From contig CAKUQY010000003.1 of NCBI GenBank assembly GCA_934675585.1, positions 1-64,000 of the forward strand: a DNA stretch of 64,000 nt, read 5' to 3'. This document shows positions 16,563-26,634 of the stretch, piece after piece. The position numbers and the translations under genes were made by a program. The notes under the pieces were generated by a model, which was not told the origin of the DNA, ran no database searches, and saw nothing but the letters and a program-made list of their open reading frames with translations. Positions within the stretch are counted from its first letter, which is position 1. Each line of letters starts with the position of its first letter. The DNA is from an uncultured Opitutales bacterium (GTDB lineage: Bacteria; Verrucomicrobiota; Verrucomicrobiia; Opitutales; UBA953).

Positions 16563-17473
16563 TTTTTATAATAGGTTATTGTTTAAATTACCCCTAAATT
16601 CTAAAATCAAAAAAAAACGCAAGCATAAAATTAAATTCCCGTTCCCGCGCAAAGAAAGACTATGACGATGACCGAGCTTGTAAAAAATTTAAAATTTAAA
16701 AGTTGAAAGTTAAAATTCCCGTTCCCGCTCACTCTCAGCTTTTTTAGTTCACTCCCTTCGGGGCTGATTTTATTTTTAGCTACCCCCACACGCTCGCATT
16801 CGCTCGCTTTTGTGGGGGTTAGCCATCGCGGGAACGCGTTCCCGCGATTTTAGTGCCTTCGGCACAAGCAAAAAAGTGTAGGGTGTAGAGTGTAGAGTGT
16901 GGAGAGTTTTCAGTTTTCAGTTTTTAGTTATTTCCCGTTCCCGCTCACTCAAAAAAAATCTGTGAAATCTGTCAAAAATCTGTTTCATCTGTGTTCAAAA
17001 AAAAACCACTCCGCGTTCCCGCCCCCAAAATAATTCGTTTTAATCCGCGCGTCAGTTCGTAGTCGAAAAAAACTTCCCGCCGTTCCCGTAGAAAAAATTC
17101 TCGCCCGAAGGACAAAGGTTCCGAAGTTTCGGCGGTTTAAGCCGCCAAATAAATCAAAAAATTCTTTAGCGAGCTTCGCGAGCAGGTTCTCTTATTTTCT
17201 TTTTTTTTGTTCCCGTTCCCGCGCCCAAAAAAATAATTCGCGTAAATTAGTGCTTATTCGTAGTTGAAAAAATCCCGTTCCCGTCCCTAAATCCGCGAAC
17301 GTTAGTGAGCGAGCGTGAGCTACTCGCAATCGGTATTTAATAAAGTGGAGAGTGTAGGGTGGAGAGTGGAGAGATAACGTTTGCAAAATTCGATGTTAAA
17401 AAACGTTCCCGCAAAGTTACCTTTACGGGAACGCCAAAACAATATGAAAAATCTTTAAAGTATGTTTTGAAAT
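16563..17473. repeat. 900-bp gene-free spacer packed with intergenic repeats
   Basis: No gene seen. It contains repeat module A (16720-16914), GTGTAGGGTGTAGAG-type short tandem words (16877-16913 and 17345-17372), AATCTGTGAAATCTGTC words near 16960, and two phrases of the form AATTCG...CGTAGT(C/T)GAAAAAA (17029 and 17225). Copies of the GTTCCCG motif follow many of these phrases. The other side of the large PEP-CTERM gene carries the same mix. Confidence 0.7.
16720..16914. repeat. intergenic repeat module, copy A
   Basis: About 195 bp, nearly identical to 21381-21569. It contains three hairpins in a row. The first has arms ACCCCCACA / TGTGGGGGT around a loop of CGCTCGC repeats. The second is a 24-bp perfect palindrome (16825-16848) with centre GCGGGAACGCGTTCCCGC. 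The third is GTGCC-TTC-GGCAC. No open frame is conserved, so it is a structural or non-coding element. Confidence 0.8.
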
Positions 17474-20400
17474 TTATTTTGTCTTGCGACGACGACGCGC
17501 GCCAACCAACGCCAACGCGCCCAAGCCCGCCAACAAGCCAAACATCGACGGCTCGGGAACGCTGAGAGTAATTACGCCGTTAGCATAACTCGTAATAGTC
17601 CAGCCATCCCAGCCAGCACCAAGAGTAAAGCTATCTTGGCTAAACGAATTTGCAAAATTGGAATCTGCAACCGAGAAATTCAAAGAAGTTTCCGTCGCAA
17701 GATTCAATGCAAGAGTTTCCGATTTTGACAAAGTAATCTTGTTGCCATTAAGTGTAATCGAACCCGTTCCCGCAATCGCGGCAACGCTATTTTCTGCGCC
17801 TTGCTTATATTTGTCGCTCAAAACGATTTCAAGCGCAGAAACACTCAAAGAAACATCAGCCACGTTCAATTGACCGCCGTCGATTTTAACCGTTCCCGTG
17901 CCGAGAGCCGACGCGTTTCCTGCCTGAATCGTTCCCGCGTTGATCGTAACGCCGCCCGAGAATGTATTCACACCATTCAAAACGAGCGTGCCCAAACCTT
18001 CTTTCACCAAAGAAGCGGTTGCATCCGTCGCATTAGAAAGAACGCCCGACAGCGTTACGGTCGATCCCGTTTGACCAGAAACTTCCGTCGCTTTTCCCTT
18101 ATTAGAAATTTGTTTCTTAGTCGTGTCAACGGTGATTTGTCCGCCAAGTGCGAAATTCATCGACGAAGTCCAAGAATCCGCAAGCGAACCAATCGTTCCC
18201 GAATTTAAATTCACTTTGACATTGCTTTTTCCGTCCGTTGTAATTCCTTTCCAATCTCCAGTATCAGAAGAACCGACATTAAGAGTGCCACCGTTAAGAT
18301 TAAGTGTGTTTGTTCCCCAACCAGAATTGTTAATAACAAGTCGCAATCCCTTACCAAAATTCGCCTCGCCTCCAGTAGCAATATTCAATTCTGCATCGCC
18401 ATCACGAACAGAAAGACCCGCAGACGCAAGATTAAGCACACCTCCCTCTTGAATCGTAATAGTATTCTTTCCACTGCCGTTCGCCATCATAAAAGAAGCA
18501 GATTCCAGAGTGACTCCTGTTTTATCGCCCGTGATATTCAAAACACCAGCGATACTCATCGAATGGGTGCCTGTTGCAGAAAACGCTTTAACTGTCGAAA
18601 TCGAATTTTGACTAAAATTCAACGCGCTACCACTTTGATAATTCAATGTTCCAATTGTCGTTGAAGTGCTGGAAAAATTCGTCGTACCACCAGTAATATT
18701 CGCAGTTGTAATCGAAGTTTCTCCCTGAATGTTCGTCGTCGCAGAAGAATTCAACGTTCCAATTGTCGTATTCCCAAAGAGATTCGTTGTTCCCGCAGAG
18801 GCAGTCAATATAGCATTTGCGCCAGAGAGCGTTCCCGAAATCGTGACATTAGGATTTACCCCTCCAACAGTCAATGTTTTTCCATCTGCAATGGAGACAT
18901 TTCCTGAAAGTGTAAATGTTGTTCCACTTGAATCGCCAAGTTGGTAATTTGTTTTAAAGAGGACATCATTTGACAAAGTCCCATTACCCCACATTGAGGC
19001 TATTGTTCCCGCTGCACTCGACAACTCAATTTTTGCCGTGCTTCCAATTGTTACACTGCCTGTCGTATTAAATTTGCCTGTGTAATCGAGCGTTCCCGTG
19101 AATTCTGAACCAAGGTTCACTCCTCCTCCGTGTCCGCCCATCGTGCTTTCATATTTCACACGTCCTGCTCCCGCAATATTTTTTGTAATTGATGAGTTTG
19201 AAGCTCCTAAATCTAAGGTGATATCTTTACCAATGGTCATTTTTTCCGTAGTCGTCAAATTCGCAGCAGCAACCGTGATCGTTCCCGTTCCCGTAAAGGT
19301 GGTTGCTTTTGAGACGGTCATCGCTGTGGGATTAACTGCATCTTCAATAGTCACTGAAGCATTGTCGGTATTGAATGTCACCGAGTCGCCATTCGCAAAA
19401 TCAAAAGTTCCTTCTTGGCCAGGACGCGTCCAAGCTTTATTCGTAGCGGTTGTATTCCATGTGCCACTGCTCCAAACCAAATCGGAGTAAATTGTACCAA
19501 GCGTGATTTTTCCAACCGCTGAGAAATCAGAACGTCCGCCAATTGTAGCTCCAGTAAAGTTGTTTGCCGTCAAATCATTCCAACCATTAATTGTTCCGCC
19601 ATTGATCAATGTGTAAGTATCTCCACTCTTTAAAGCGTCTTTTAAATTAAACACTACTGTATTTTCAACTTTGACCGTTCCCGAATTTTGAATTGCGGAA
19701 GAGAGATCTACTCTTCCAGCAAGAACTGCCGTTCCTGCGCCAGAAACACTTAGCGACCCCTCACCTAAAAGAGCTCCACTAATTGTAATTCTTGCGCCTT
19801 CACTCCCTACGCTAATAGTTCCGTCTGAGGAATTAACGGTGTATTTTGTGGTGTCAATTGTCAGAGTTTTCCCTGATTGGATTGTCAAAGCATTTTGAAT
19901 TGCTGTTTCATTAGCGTAAGTACCAATAGTCGCAGTTTCAATCGATGAAGACCAGCCCTTAGCAACGTTAATACCATTGTCTCCCAAAATTAATTTACCA
20001 TTATCATTAAGATTTAAAGCGATTCCTTGGTTAGTCTTACTATCTTTTACTTGGGCGATTCCGAAACCTTTTGTTGCGAGAGAGCCTGAAATATTAAGTG
20101 TTGTTTTTTGGTCGCCTGTTTGAATTTTAGCCTCTGTTGCGATAAATGTTCCATTGATATCTATGGTTGTATTCCTTTCCCATTCACCCAAGAGAATTGA
20201 AGCGCTCCCATATCCAGATGTATTATTATTTCCTGTTACAACGAATGTTGATCCCGTTGAAATACTCAAATTAGTAGTTCCGCTACTGCCATCATCTCCC
20301 ATTTCAATGCGACCTGTTGTTACTTTTGTCACCTGACTATTAGTGCCAATGGTGATATTGCCAGCTGTTGTATAAAGTTGTTCAAAAGTAAGCGCGTTTG

Positions 20401-20581
20401 CACTTTCGAGCGTCAACGTGCCACTACTAACTTTATAGCCACCAACACTTTCGCTTTTTGTTGTATCGCTCGAAATTGTAGTCCAGTCACCCGTTGGTGC
20501 GGAAGCAGGTCCCGCGAATGCGGTTGTTGTCATCGCGGCTGCGGCGATGAGGGAGGTGATGAATAATTTATTGTTTTTCAT
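17474..20581 (-). CDS. large PEP-CTERM protein with autotransporter-associated beta-strand repeats
   Basis: 1035 residues. Signal peptide KNNKLFITSLIAAAAMTTTAFAG, cleaved near residue 24. A very long Ser/Thr/Gly/Asn-rich beta-helix passenger follows. Near 870-910 is the classic autotransporter-associated repeat (LVKEGLGTLVLNGVNTFSGG, then VTINAGTIQAGNASALGTG). The C-terminus is VPEPSMFGLLAG, a hydrophobic segment and RRRRKTK, a PEP-CTERM sorting tail, so it is probably surface-displayed by exosortase rather than by a barrel. Probably an adhesin or matrix protein; the ligand is unknown. Flanked on both sides by unusually long repeat-filled spacers. Confidence 0.88.
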   Translation of the reverse strand: MKNNKLFITSLIAAAAMTTTAFAGPASAPTGDWTTISSDTTKSESVGGYKVSSGTLTLESANALTFEQLYTTAGNITIGTNSQVTKVTTGRIEMGDDGSSGTTNLSISTGSTFVVTGNNNTSGYGSASILLGEWERNTTIDINGTFIATEAKIQTGDQKTTLNISGSLATKGFGIAQVKDSKTNQGIALNLNDNGKLILGDNGINVAKGWSSSIETATIGTYANETAIQNALTIQSGKTLTIDTTKYTVNSSDGTISVGSEGARITISGALLGEGSLSVSGAGTAVLAGRVDLSSAIQNSGTVKVENTVVFNLKDALKSGDTYTLINGGTINGWNDLTANNFTGATIGGRSDFSAVGKITLGTIYSDLVWSSGTWNTTATNKAWTRPGQEGTFDFANGDSVTFNTDNASVTIEDAVNPTAMTVSKATTFTGTGTITVAAANLTTTEKMTIGKDITLDLGASNSSITKNIAGAGRVKYESTMGGHGGGVNLGSEFTGTLDYTGKFNTTGSVTIGSTAKIELSSAAGTIASMWGNGTLSNDVLFKTNYQLGDSSGTTFTLSGNVSIADGKTLTVGGVNPNVTISGTLSGANAILTASAGTTNLFGNTTIGTLNSSATTNIQGETSITTANITGGTTNFSSTSTTIGTLNYQSGSALNFSQNSISTVKAFSATGTHSMSIAGVLNITGDKTGVTLESASFMMANGSGKNTITIQEGGVLNLASAGLSVRDGDAELNIATGGEANFGKGLRLVINNSGWGTNTLNLNGGTLNVGSSDTGDWKGITTDGKSNVKVNLNSGTIGSLADSWTSSMNFALGGQITVDTTKKQISNKGKATEVSGQTGSTVTLSGVLSNATDATASLVKEGLGTLVLNGVNTFSGGVTINAGTIQAGNASALGTGTVKIDGGQLNVADVSLSVSALEIVLSDKYKQGAENSVAAIAGTGSITLNGNKITLSKSETLALNLATETSLNFSVADSNFANSFSQDSFTLGAGWDGWTITSYANGVITLSVPEPSMFGLLAGLGALALVGARRRRKTK

Positions 20582-21792
20582 GATGTTTTTTAGTTATTAG
20601 TTAAAATATGGTTAAAAGTTTTTTAAGAATTGGTTAATACTTTTAAGAATTTTAAAACTCGAAAAAAAAAACGCAAGCATAATTTTGCGTTCCCGTTCCC
20701 GCGGGAAGTTGCGCCTTCCAGGCGTGTTATTATTTATTTCTTCCGCGAGTTAAAACCCACGGTTTCCCATGTTGCGCGTTTCACGCGCCATTAAAAAAAG
20801 TTAAAAGTTAAGTACCGAGCAAAGTAAGATGAAACCATTAAAAGTTAAAATTCGTTTTAATCTGCGTCAGTTCGTAGTCGAAAAAAACGTTCCCGTTCCC
20901 GCGGGATTGATATTTACGGAGAGAGTCGCCCTTTCAGGGCTGGTTATTTTTTATTTGCTACCCAGGGCTTGCGCCCTGGGCTAAAATAAAGTTGCGCCGT
21001 TGGCGCTTTGGATTTGTTTCAGAAAATAAAAAATAGAGCGGCTGGAAGCCGCTCCTCCCAAGTGCTTTACGCCGCAGGCGCTTTTTTTGCGGGAACGCGC
21101 TTTTCGCGAAGCACTTTTGAAATTTTGAGAGGTGGTTTTTCCGTTTCTGCCATAAAAAATAAAAAACAACCGTTGTCGTCGCTAACGACCTTTTCTAACG
21201 AAAACGATTAGGGGCGAAAATAAAATCTGTCGAAATATTTTATTGTTTTCGCGGGAACGCGAGCGTTAGCGAGCGACGTTAGTTGCGACAAAGGTTGTTT
21301 TGTTTTTTCGTTCCCGCGCCAATCAACAAAAATCTTAGTTTCCCTTAAATTTTTCGTAGTTTCCTTAGATGAAAAAATTCCGTTCCCGATCACTCTCAGC
21401 TTTTTTAGTTCACTCCCTTCGGGACTGATTTTATTTTTAGCAACCCCCACACGCTCGCCTTCGCTCGCTTTTGTGGGGGTTAGCCATCGCGGGAACGCGT
21501 TCCCGCGATTTTAGTGCCTTCGGCACAAGCAAAAAAGTGTGGAGTGTAGGGTGTAGAGTGTTTTCAGCTTTCTGTTATTTCCCGTTCCCGCCAATCTGCG
21601 TTCCCGCGCAACATCAAAAAAAATAATTCGCGAAATTCGTTTAATTCGGTGATAAAAATTAAATCCCGTTCCAGCCCCATCAACAAAAACCTTAGTTCCC
21701 TTAAATTTTCCCGAAGTTGCCTTAGATGAAAAAATCTTGTTCCCGCGAGTTTTTTTCATGAGAACGACAATTTCAACTTTCAACTTTTTTAA
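20582..21792. repeat. 1.2-kb gene-free spacer with intergenic repeats
   Basis: No gene seen. From left to right: an A/T-rich leader of the PEP-CTERM gene, a CGTAGTCGAAAAAA phrase (20860-20890), a hairpin ACCCAGGGC / GCCCTGGGC near 20960, GCGCC / GGCGC words, CTTAGTTTCCCTTAAATTT-type phrases (21330 and 21690), repeat module copy B (21381-21569), and ATTCGTTTAATTCGGTGAT near 21635. Several are close copies of words at 15.6, 16.9, 17.2, 33.7, 42.4 and 55.2 kb. Confidence 0.7.
21381..21569. repeat. intergenic repeat module, copy B
   Basis: Near-identical to 16720-16914, same orientation, same three hairpins; the 24-bp palindrome is at 21486-21509. The scattered differences (for example CGCATTCG against CGCCTTCG in the loop) leave all stems intact. 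Confidence 0.8.
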
Positions 21793-23211
21793 TCACACAC
21801 TTTCTGTAAAGCGTTTAATAATTCCGCCAAATGCGCCGTTTGAAAAGAAGACAACGAGCGTTGGACGTTCCCGCGAAGCCATTTTCGCTTCATCGATCAA
21901 CGCGTTCAAAATTTGTTCATTATCCGTTGCGGCGAGCGCTTGTTTACCTTGCGCGATGAGCGTTCCCGCGACTTCGGCGGTATTCATTTTTTCCGCGCCT
22001 TGCGAAGCGTGATGCACGGGCGCGAGCAATGCCGCGTCAGCTTTACTCAACGCTTCCGTAAACGCGTCCTGCATAATTTTGCGCACCGCCGTGTTTGAAC
22101 GCGGCTCAAACGCTGCCACAATTTTATGATGCGGATAGCGTTCCCGCAACGCTTCGAGCGTCAGGCGCAACGCTGTCGGGTGATGTCCAAAATCTTCAAT
22201 CGCCGTCAATGCTGGCTTATCAATCAAAATTTCACGACGACGTTTTACGCCTTCAAATTTTGACAACGCATCCAATGAAAATTCCCATTCGCTACGTTTG
22301 CCATTTTGATAAAGCGCGGCAGCCGTTCCCGCCATCGCGGCGTTGCGCGCGTTGAAAATGCCACTTTGCTTCCAATTAACCGTCGTCCATTCGCGACCTT
22401 TCCAAGTCAAGCGGAACGTCGATCCCGTCGGCGTTTCCTTGAAATCATAAATGCGCACATCGCAGTTTTCGCCGACGCCAACGCGAATAATCGGGCACCA
22501 CGTAACCGTCTCCAACAATGGCGAGATATTTTCGTCGTCGCCATTCGCGACAATGTAGCCCGAGCGAGGCACCAAACGAATCACGTGCGAGAACGTGCGC
22601 TGAACATCTTGCAAATCGCGGAAAATATCCGCGTGGTCAAATTCCAAATTATTCAACAACAAAATTTCAGGCATGTATTGAATAAATTTAGAACGCTTGT
22701 CAAAAAATGCCGTGTCGTATTCATCACCTTCAATTACAAACGGCGACGCATCAACACTCGCATGCGCGCCCATTGGCAAATCGCGCGGCACGCCACCAAT
22801 CAGCCAGCCTGGTTCTTCGCCTGCTTCTTTGAGCAAAAATGCCGCCAGCGTCGAAGTCGTCGTCTTCCCGTGCGTTCCCGCAACAACAATATTGTGCCGA
22901 CGACAAAGCAATTGCGTGCGCAACAATTCTGGCAACGAAACAATCGGGAACGCGCGCGATTCCAACAACCATTCAATTTCAGGATGCCCGCGCGAAACCA
23001 CGTTCCCGACAACTACCAAATCTGGATGCTCAGCCAACAATTTTTCTGCGCTATAACCTTCGCGAATTTTAATACCTTGCGCGTGCAAAAGATCAGACAT
23101 CGGCGGATAAATTCCCGTATCCGAACCGCTCACAACATGACCGAGTTCTCGCATTAACAACGCAGCATTGCCCATCGCCGTGCCGCAAATACCCATAAAA
23201 TAAATATGCAT
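21793..23211 (-). CDS. mpl: UDP-N-acetylmuramate:L-Ala-gamma-D-Glu-meso-DAP ligase
   Basis: 472 residues, Mur ligase family. It recycles the murein tripeptide by joining it to UDP-MurNAc. MHIYFMGICGTAMGNAALL is the N-terminal Rossmann start and VVAGTHGKTTTSTLAAFLL the ATP loop. FVIEGDEYDTAFFDKRSKF distinguishes Mpl from MurC, and DFGHHPTALRLTLEALR with FEPRSNTAVR is the C-terminal domain. The start is the ATG at 23209-23211, only 6 nt after TATAAT; the open frame extends 76 codons further upstream but those residues are not family-like and cross the promoter. Confidence 0.95.
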   Translation of the reverse strand: MHIYFMGICGTAMGNAALLMRELGHVVSGSDTGIYPPMSDLLHAQGIKIREGYSAEKLLAEHPDLVVVGNVVSRGHPEIEWLLESRAFPIVSLPELLRTQLLCRRHNIVVAGTHGKTTTSTLAAFLLKEAGEEPGWLIGGVPRDLPMGAHASVDASPFVIEGDEYDTAFFDKRSKFIQYMPEILLLNNLEFDHADIFRDLQDVQRTFSHVIRLVPRSGYIVANGDDENISPLLETVTWCPIIRVGVGENCDVRIYDFKETPTGSTFRLTWKGREWTTVNWKQSGIFNARNAAMAGTAAALYQNGKRSEWEFSLDALSKFEGVKRRREILIDKPALTAIEDFGHHPTALRLTLEALRERYPHHKIVAAFEPRSNTAVRKIMQDAFTEALSKADAALLAPVHHASQGAEKMNTAEVAGTLIAQGKQALAATDNEQILNALIDEAKMASRERPTLVVFFSNGAFGGIIKRFTESV

Positions 23212-23217
23212 GCAACC

Positions 23218-23246
23218 ATTATAAACAGAAAACAACAACCTGAAAA
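23218..23246 (-). promoter_or_regulatory. mpl promoter, leaderless start
   Basis: Minus-strand TTTTCA (23241-23246), 17 bp, TATAAT (23218-23223). Six nt separate it from the ATG, so the transcript should begin at or next to the start codon. Confidence 0.65.
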
Positions 23247-23397
23247 CCGAAAAACTTCCGCGGAAATAGGAAGAGCGAGCACGCGCGAATTTATCTCTCT
23301 CGCAGATTGCACAGATTTTATGGAAAAATGCGCGTCTCGAGTATCCCTTTTTTATTTTTTTACACACAATGTAACACATCCGAATTTGGCTTGCGCA

Positions 23398-23790
23398 AAC
23401 GAAAAAGAACTCGAAAAAATCACGCAATCTGCGGCGCAAGCTTATCTTGACCGTTGGGGAAATGAAACATTTTTTCGCGAATTAAAGCAAAATTTTAAAA
23501 TCGAAGAGGCGCGTCCGCGAACCTTTCGGGCGTTGAATAATTTATTTATGTTGTCGATTTTGGCGCATTATTTTGTGAAGGATTTTCGTTCCCGCCCAAG
23601 TCGAGAACTCTCGAAAATAACGAAATTGATAAAAGATAATTTTTCTCAAATAAATTCAAAAACTTTTTCTTTTTTGCAAAATTTACGTGCGCTCTTTTGT
23701 GAAAAATCCCTCAAATTCATCAGCGTCCGCCCGAAAAAACCTCCCAAAATCGCCCCAAAACAACTCATTTTTCCCTTTTATCCCGCATAA
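23398..23790 (+). pseudogene. IS4-like DDE transposase remnant, C-terminal part
   Basis: The open frame contains YLDRWGNETFFRELKQNFKIEE, which matches the last catalytic block of IS4-type DDE transposases (Y-x-x-R-W-x-E-x-x-F-x-x-L-K). It runs to a natural stop at 23788-23790, but the N-terminal two-thirds, with the first two acidic residues, are missing. The codons before about 23398 have no transposase similarity. After the stop comes the sequence AAAAATTGGGATTAGTCTGTT (23806-23826), which matches the inverted-repeat end of the element at 27391-27560. Confidence 0.75.
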
Positions 23791-23844
23791 ATCCTAATCA
23801 CAAACAAAAATTGGGATTAGTCTGTTTCTTTTTGAAACTTGCGA
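23555..23844 (+). repeat. 290-bp direct repeat, first copy
   Basis: Matches 23939-24228 over 290 bp with one difference seen (CTCTCGAAAA here, CTCTCAAAAA there). It covers the last part of the transposase remnant and the IS right end. Confidence 0.9.
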
Positions 23845-23938
23845 GAAGGCGTTCCCGCAAAAACATTTCTCATTAAAAATGGCAAAAATATTCGCGGAAG
23901 CGTTCGTTTCAAACTCGGACAAATGGCACTTACGGGAC

Positions 23939-24228
23939 CGATTTTGGCGCATTATTTTGTGAAGGATTTTCGTTCCCGCCCAAGTCGAGAACTCTCAAAA
24001 ATAACGAAATTGATAAAAGATAATTTTTCTCAAATAAATTCAAAAACTTTTTCTTTTTTGCAAAATTTACGTGCGCTCTTTTGTGAAAAATCCCTCAAAT
24101 TCATCAGCGTCCGCCCGAAAAAACCTCCCAAAATCGCCCCAAAACAACTCATTTTTCCCTTTTATCCCGCATAAATCCTAATCACAAACAAAAATTGGGA
24201 TTAGTCTGTTTCTTTTTGAAACTTGCGA
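23939..24228 (+). repeat. 290-bp direct repeat, second copy (truncated transposase tail)
   Basis: The second copy, offset by exactly 384 bp, carries the last about 78 codons of the transposase remnant (ILAHYFVKDFRSRP onward, stop at 24172-24174) and the same IS end (24190-24210). The 94-bp joint between the copies (23845-23938) is different sequence. The near-identity indicates recent duplication. Confidence 0.9.
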
Positions 24229-24293
24229 AGACGTTCCCGAAAGATTAAAATCAAAACTTGAACAACAAACAAAACACTAAAAATAAAAAAATT

Positions 24294-25619
24294 ATGAGTC
24301 AAAAAAATTTTAACCTCGGAAGCGAAGCGAATAATTATCACCAATTCCCACGTTGCGGAAAAGTCGAAGTGCTTCCCTGCAAATCCTGTTTTTCACAAAA
24401 AGATTTAACTTTGGCATACACGCCCGGCGTTGCGACGCCCTGCCTTGAAATCCAAGCCGATCCCGCAAAAGCCAACCTTTACACCGCGCGCGGCAATTTG
24501 GTCGCCGTCGTTTCAAACGGCACGGCAGTGCTTGGGCTCGGGAACATTGGTCCATTGGCAGGAAAACCTGTGATGGAAGGCAAAGGATTACTTTTTAAAG
24601 CATTCGCCGATGTCGATGTTTTTGATATTGAATTAAACGCAAAAACGCCCGATGAAGTCGTCGCCGCAGTCAAAGCGTTGGAACCAACTTTTGGCGCAAT
24701 CAATCTCGAAGACATCAAAGCGCCCGATTGTTTCGAAATCGAAACACGCTTGAAAAAAGAAATGAATATTCCCGTTTTTCACGACGACCAACACGGCACC
24801 GCCGTTATCACGGGAGCGGCTTTGATTAACGCCGCAGAAATGACAGGACGCAAAATTGAATCGATGAAAGTCGTCATCAGTGGCGCGGGAGCAGCCGCAA
24901 TCGCTTGCACCAATTTTTATCTCGCACTCGGCGTGCGCCGCGAAAATGTGTTTATGTTCGACTCAAAAGGAATCATTCACCAAGGTCGCACCGACATTCA
25001 CGAAAGCAAACGCAAATTCGCACAAGAAAAACCTTGCACAATGGCGGAAGCGCTCACGGGAGCGGATTTGTTCCTCGGACTTTCCAAAAAAGGTTTGCTC
25101 ACCCAAGATTTGATTAAATTAATGGCGCCTTCGCCAATTATTTTTGCTTGCGCAAATCCTGATCCTGAAATCACCTACACCGACGCCAAAGCCGCGCGCC
25201 CAGATTGCATTATGGGCTCAGGACGTTCAGATTGGCCCAACCAAATTAACAATGTTTCTTGTTTTCCATTCTTGTTCCGCGCAGCGCTCGACGTTCACGC
25301 GACACAAATTACAGAATCAATGAAAATCGCTGCGGCAAAAGCATTGGCAGCACTCGCAAAAGAACCCGTTCCCGAAAGCGTTATCAACGCCTACGGCGGC
25401 GAATATTTCACATTCGGCGCCGATTATGTTATCCCAAAACCATTAGACCCGCGCATCATTGAATGGGAAGCACTCGCTGTCGCAAAGGCAGCGATGGACG
25501 AAGGTGTAGCACAATCACCAATTCAAGATTTTGACGCATATAAAAAATCGCTCGTCGCTCGCGTCGCAAAAGTTCAAGAACGTATTCGCGCCGTCGTTGA
25601 AAACAACGCTCGCGCATAA
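24294..25619 (+). CDS. NAD(P)-dependent malic enzyme, short form
   Basis: 441 residues, oxidative decarboxylation of malate to pyruvate. N-terminal [16 protein letters not shown] with the catalytic Tyr, [41 protein letters not shown] and [19 protein letters not shown] (metal and catalytic Lys region), then the Rossmann motif [12 protein letters not shown]. It lacks the phosphotransacetylase-like C-terminal domain of MaeB. The ATG at 24294 is preceded by an A-rich, Shine-Dalgarno-free leader; an in-frame TTG at 24258 would add 12 residues. The IS duplication ends 65 bp upstream and may have displaced the original promoter. Confidence 0.93.
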   Translation: MSQKNFNLGSEANNYHQFPRCGKVEVLPCKSCFSQKDLTLAYTPGVATPCLEIQADPAKANLYTARGNLVAVVSNGTAVLGLGNIGPLAGKPVMEGKGLLFKAFADVDVFDIELNAKTPDEVVAAVKALEPTFGAINLEDIKAPDCFEIETRLKKEMNIPVFHDDQHGTAVITGAALINAAEMTGRKIESMKVVISGAGAAAIACTNFYLALGVRRENVFMFDSKGIIHQGRTDIHESKRKFAQEKPCTMAEALTGADLFLGLSKKGLLTQDLIKLMAPSPIIFACANPDPEITYTDAKAARPDCIMGSGRSDWPNQINNVSCFPFLFRAALDVHATQITESMKIAAAKALAALAKEPVPESVINAYGGEYFTFGADYVIPKPLDPRIIEWEALAVAKAAMDEGVAQSPIQDFDAYKKSLVARVAKVQERIRAVVENNARA

Positions 25620-25635
25620 AACGCGTTCCCGCAAA

Positions 25636-25685
25636 AACAAAAAGAACGTTCCCGTGAAAAATCTTCGCGGGAACGCTTTTTTTGC
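25636..25685 (+). terminator. terminator after malic enzyme gene
   Basis: CGTTCCCGTGAA (25647-25658) pairs with TTCGCGGGAACG (25664-25675), one G-T pair, followed by CTTTTTTTG. Iterated-motif stem. Confidence 0.85.
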
Positions 25686-25701
25686 AATTGTCAATTGTCA
25701 A

Positions 25702-26463
25702 TTAGTCTTTCTTTTGAAAGTTTCCGCCACGACGACGGAATTTTTTGTTGTAGCCGCCTTTACGGTAAGTGTTTTTACGATATTTATTGTTCCCGTAATA
25801 ACGTTTTTTACCGTCAAACTTTTTGCCATTTTTTTTGCCGTGCTTTTTTTGCTTTACGCCAAAAAGTTTGCAAACTTTAGACCAAAGTTTTGAAAAAAAC
25901 GACGGTTCTTTTTCTTGAACAGGAAGCGCCGCGGGCTCAATGTGCAATTTACCATTGCTATCAACAATATTCGATTGCGGATGGAATTTGCGCGGAGTCT
26001 CTGAAACAGGATCTTCAACGCGCCAATTGCCAGATTCGCGAGCTTGCTCAATATTTTTGTCAACCATTGCCGCGGGAACGCGTGGCTGACGCTGGCGACG
26101 TGGCTTCGGGCCATTACCCGAAAGCGTTTCTTTAACTTCGCTCGAATTATCAACCAAACCTGGTTGAGCACTTTGCGCGTTAAATTTAGGACCATTATTG
26201 CCGCGGTGCAAACCACGATGACCCTTGTTTTTGGTTTTAGCTGTTGCTGTTGTTGGTTTTTCTTCGCCCCCAATTTGACTAAGCGGGAGCGCATCTGCGT
26301 GTGACGATTCGAGTGCGTTTTCGGACAATGCCGCCTTAGGTGCCTCGACTTTCTCTTCTACCGCGGGAACGACTTCTGGAGTCGCCGCAGGAGCTGCATC
26401 TGATGCGGGAACGACTATCGCAGGTTTTTCCTCGACGCCGTTTACTGGTGTATTATCAGGCAT
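25702..26463 (-). CDS. low-complexity basic protein, unknown function
   Basis: 253 residues, family not recognised. The N-terminal third is Ala/Pro/Glu-rich and acidic; a middle linker has KPRRQRQPRVP. Near 185-200 is an amphipathic stretch (FFSKLWSKVCKLFG). The last 50 residues are Lys/Arg/Gly/Tyr/Asn-rich (KKRYYGNNKYRKN, YNKKFRRRGGNF), like RGG/YG-type RNA-binding tails. A nucleic-acid-associated or ribosome-associated role is possible but only inferred from composition. The leader (about 60 nt) carries two copies of GACTTAACC about 25 bp apart, a possible operator. It diverges from ssrA. Confidence 0.6.
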   Translation of the reverse strand: MPDNTPVNGVEEKPAIVVPASDAAPAATPEVVPAVEEKVEAPKAALSENALESSHADALPLSQIGGEEKPTTATAKTKNKGHRGLHRGNNGPKFNAQSAQPGLVDNSSEVKETLSGNGPKPRRQRQPRVPAAMVDKNIEQARESGNWRVEDPVSETPRKFHPQSNIVDSNGKLHIEPAALPVQEKEPSFFSKLWSKVCKLFGVKQKKHGKKNGKKFDGKKRYYGNNKYRKNTYRKGGYNKKFRRRGGNFQKKD

Positions 26464-26634
26464 AGTTTCTACTATTTTTGTGGTTAAGTCTTGCTTGCCG
26501 AATAAATTAGGTTAAGTCTATTGTATAAAAAGAAAATTCGGTAGTTCAAAGACGATAAATTTATAAAAATACCCTTCTAATTAAACCAAAAAATCGTTCC
26601 CGTGAAAAGTCTATTTTTAAAAACAAAAAAAATA

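Noticed and set aside
21208..21783. Two minus-strand open frames of 80 and 90 codons
   Set aside because: Made of the repeat module and phrase repeats; no coding character.
16563..21790. CRISPR array
   Set aside because: Repeats are irregularly spaced, variable in length and also occur in coding regions; no regular repeat-spacer pattern and no cas genes.
23212..23439. N-terminal extension of Mpl by 76 codons
   Set aside because: Crosses the TATAAT box and ends in residues unlike Mpl; the ATG at 23211 starts exactly at the family N-terminus.
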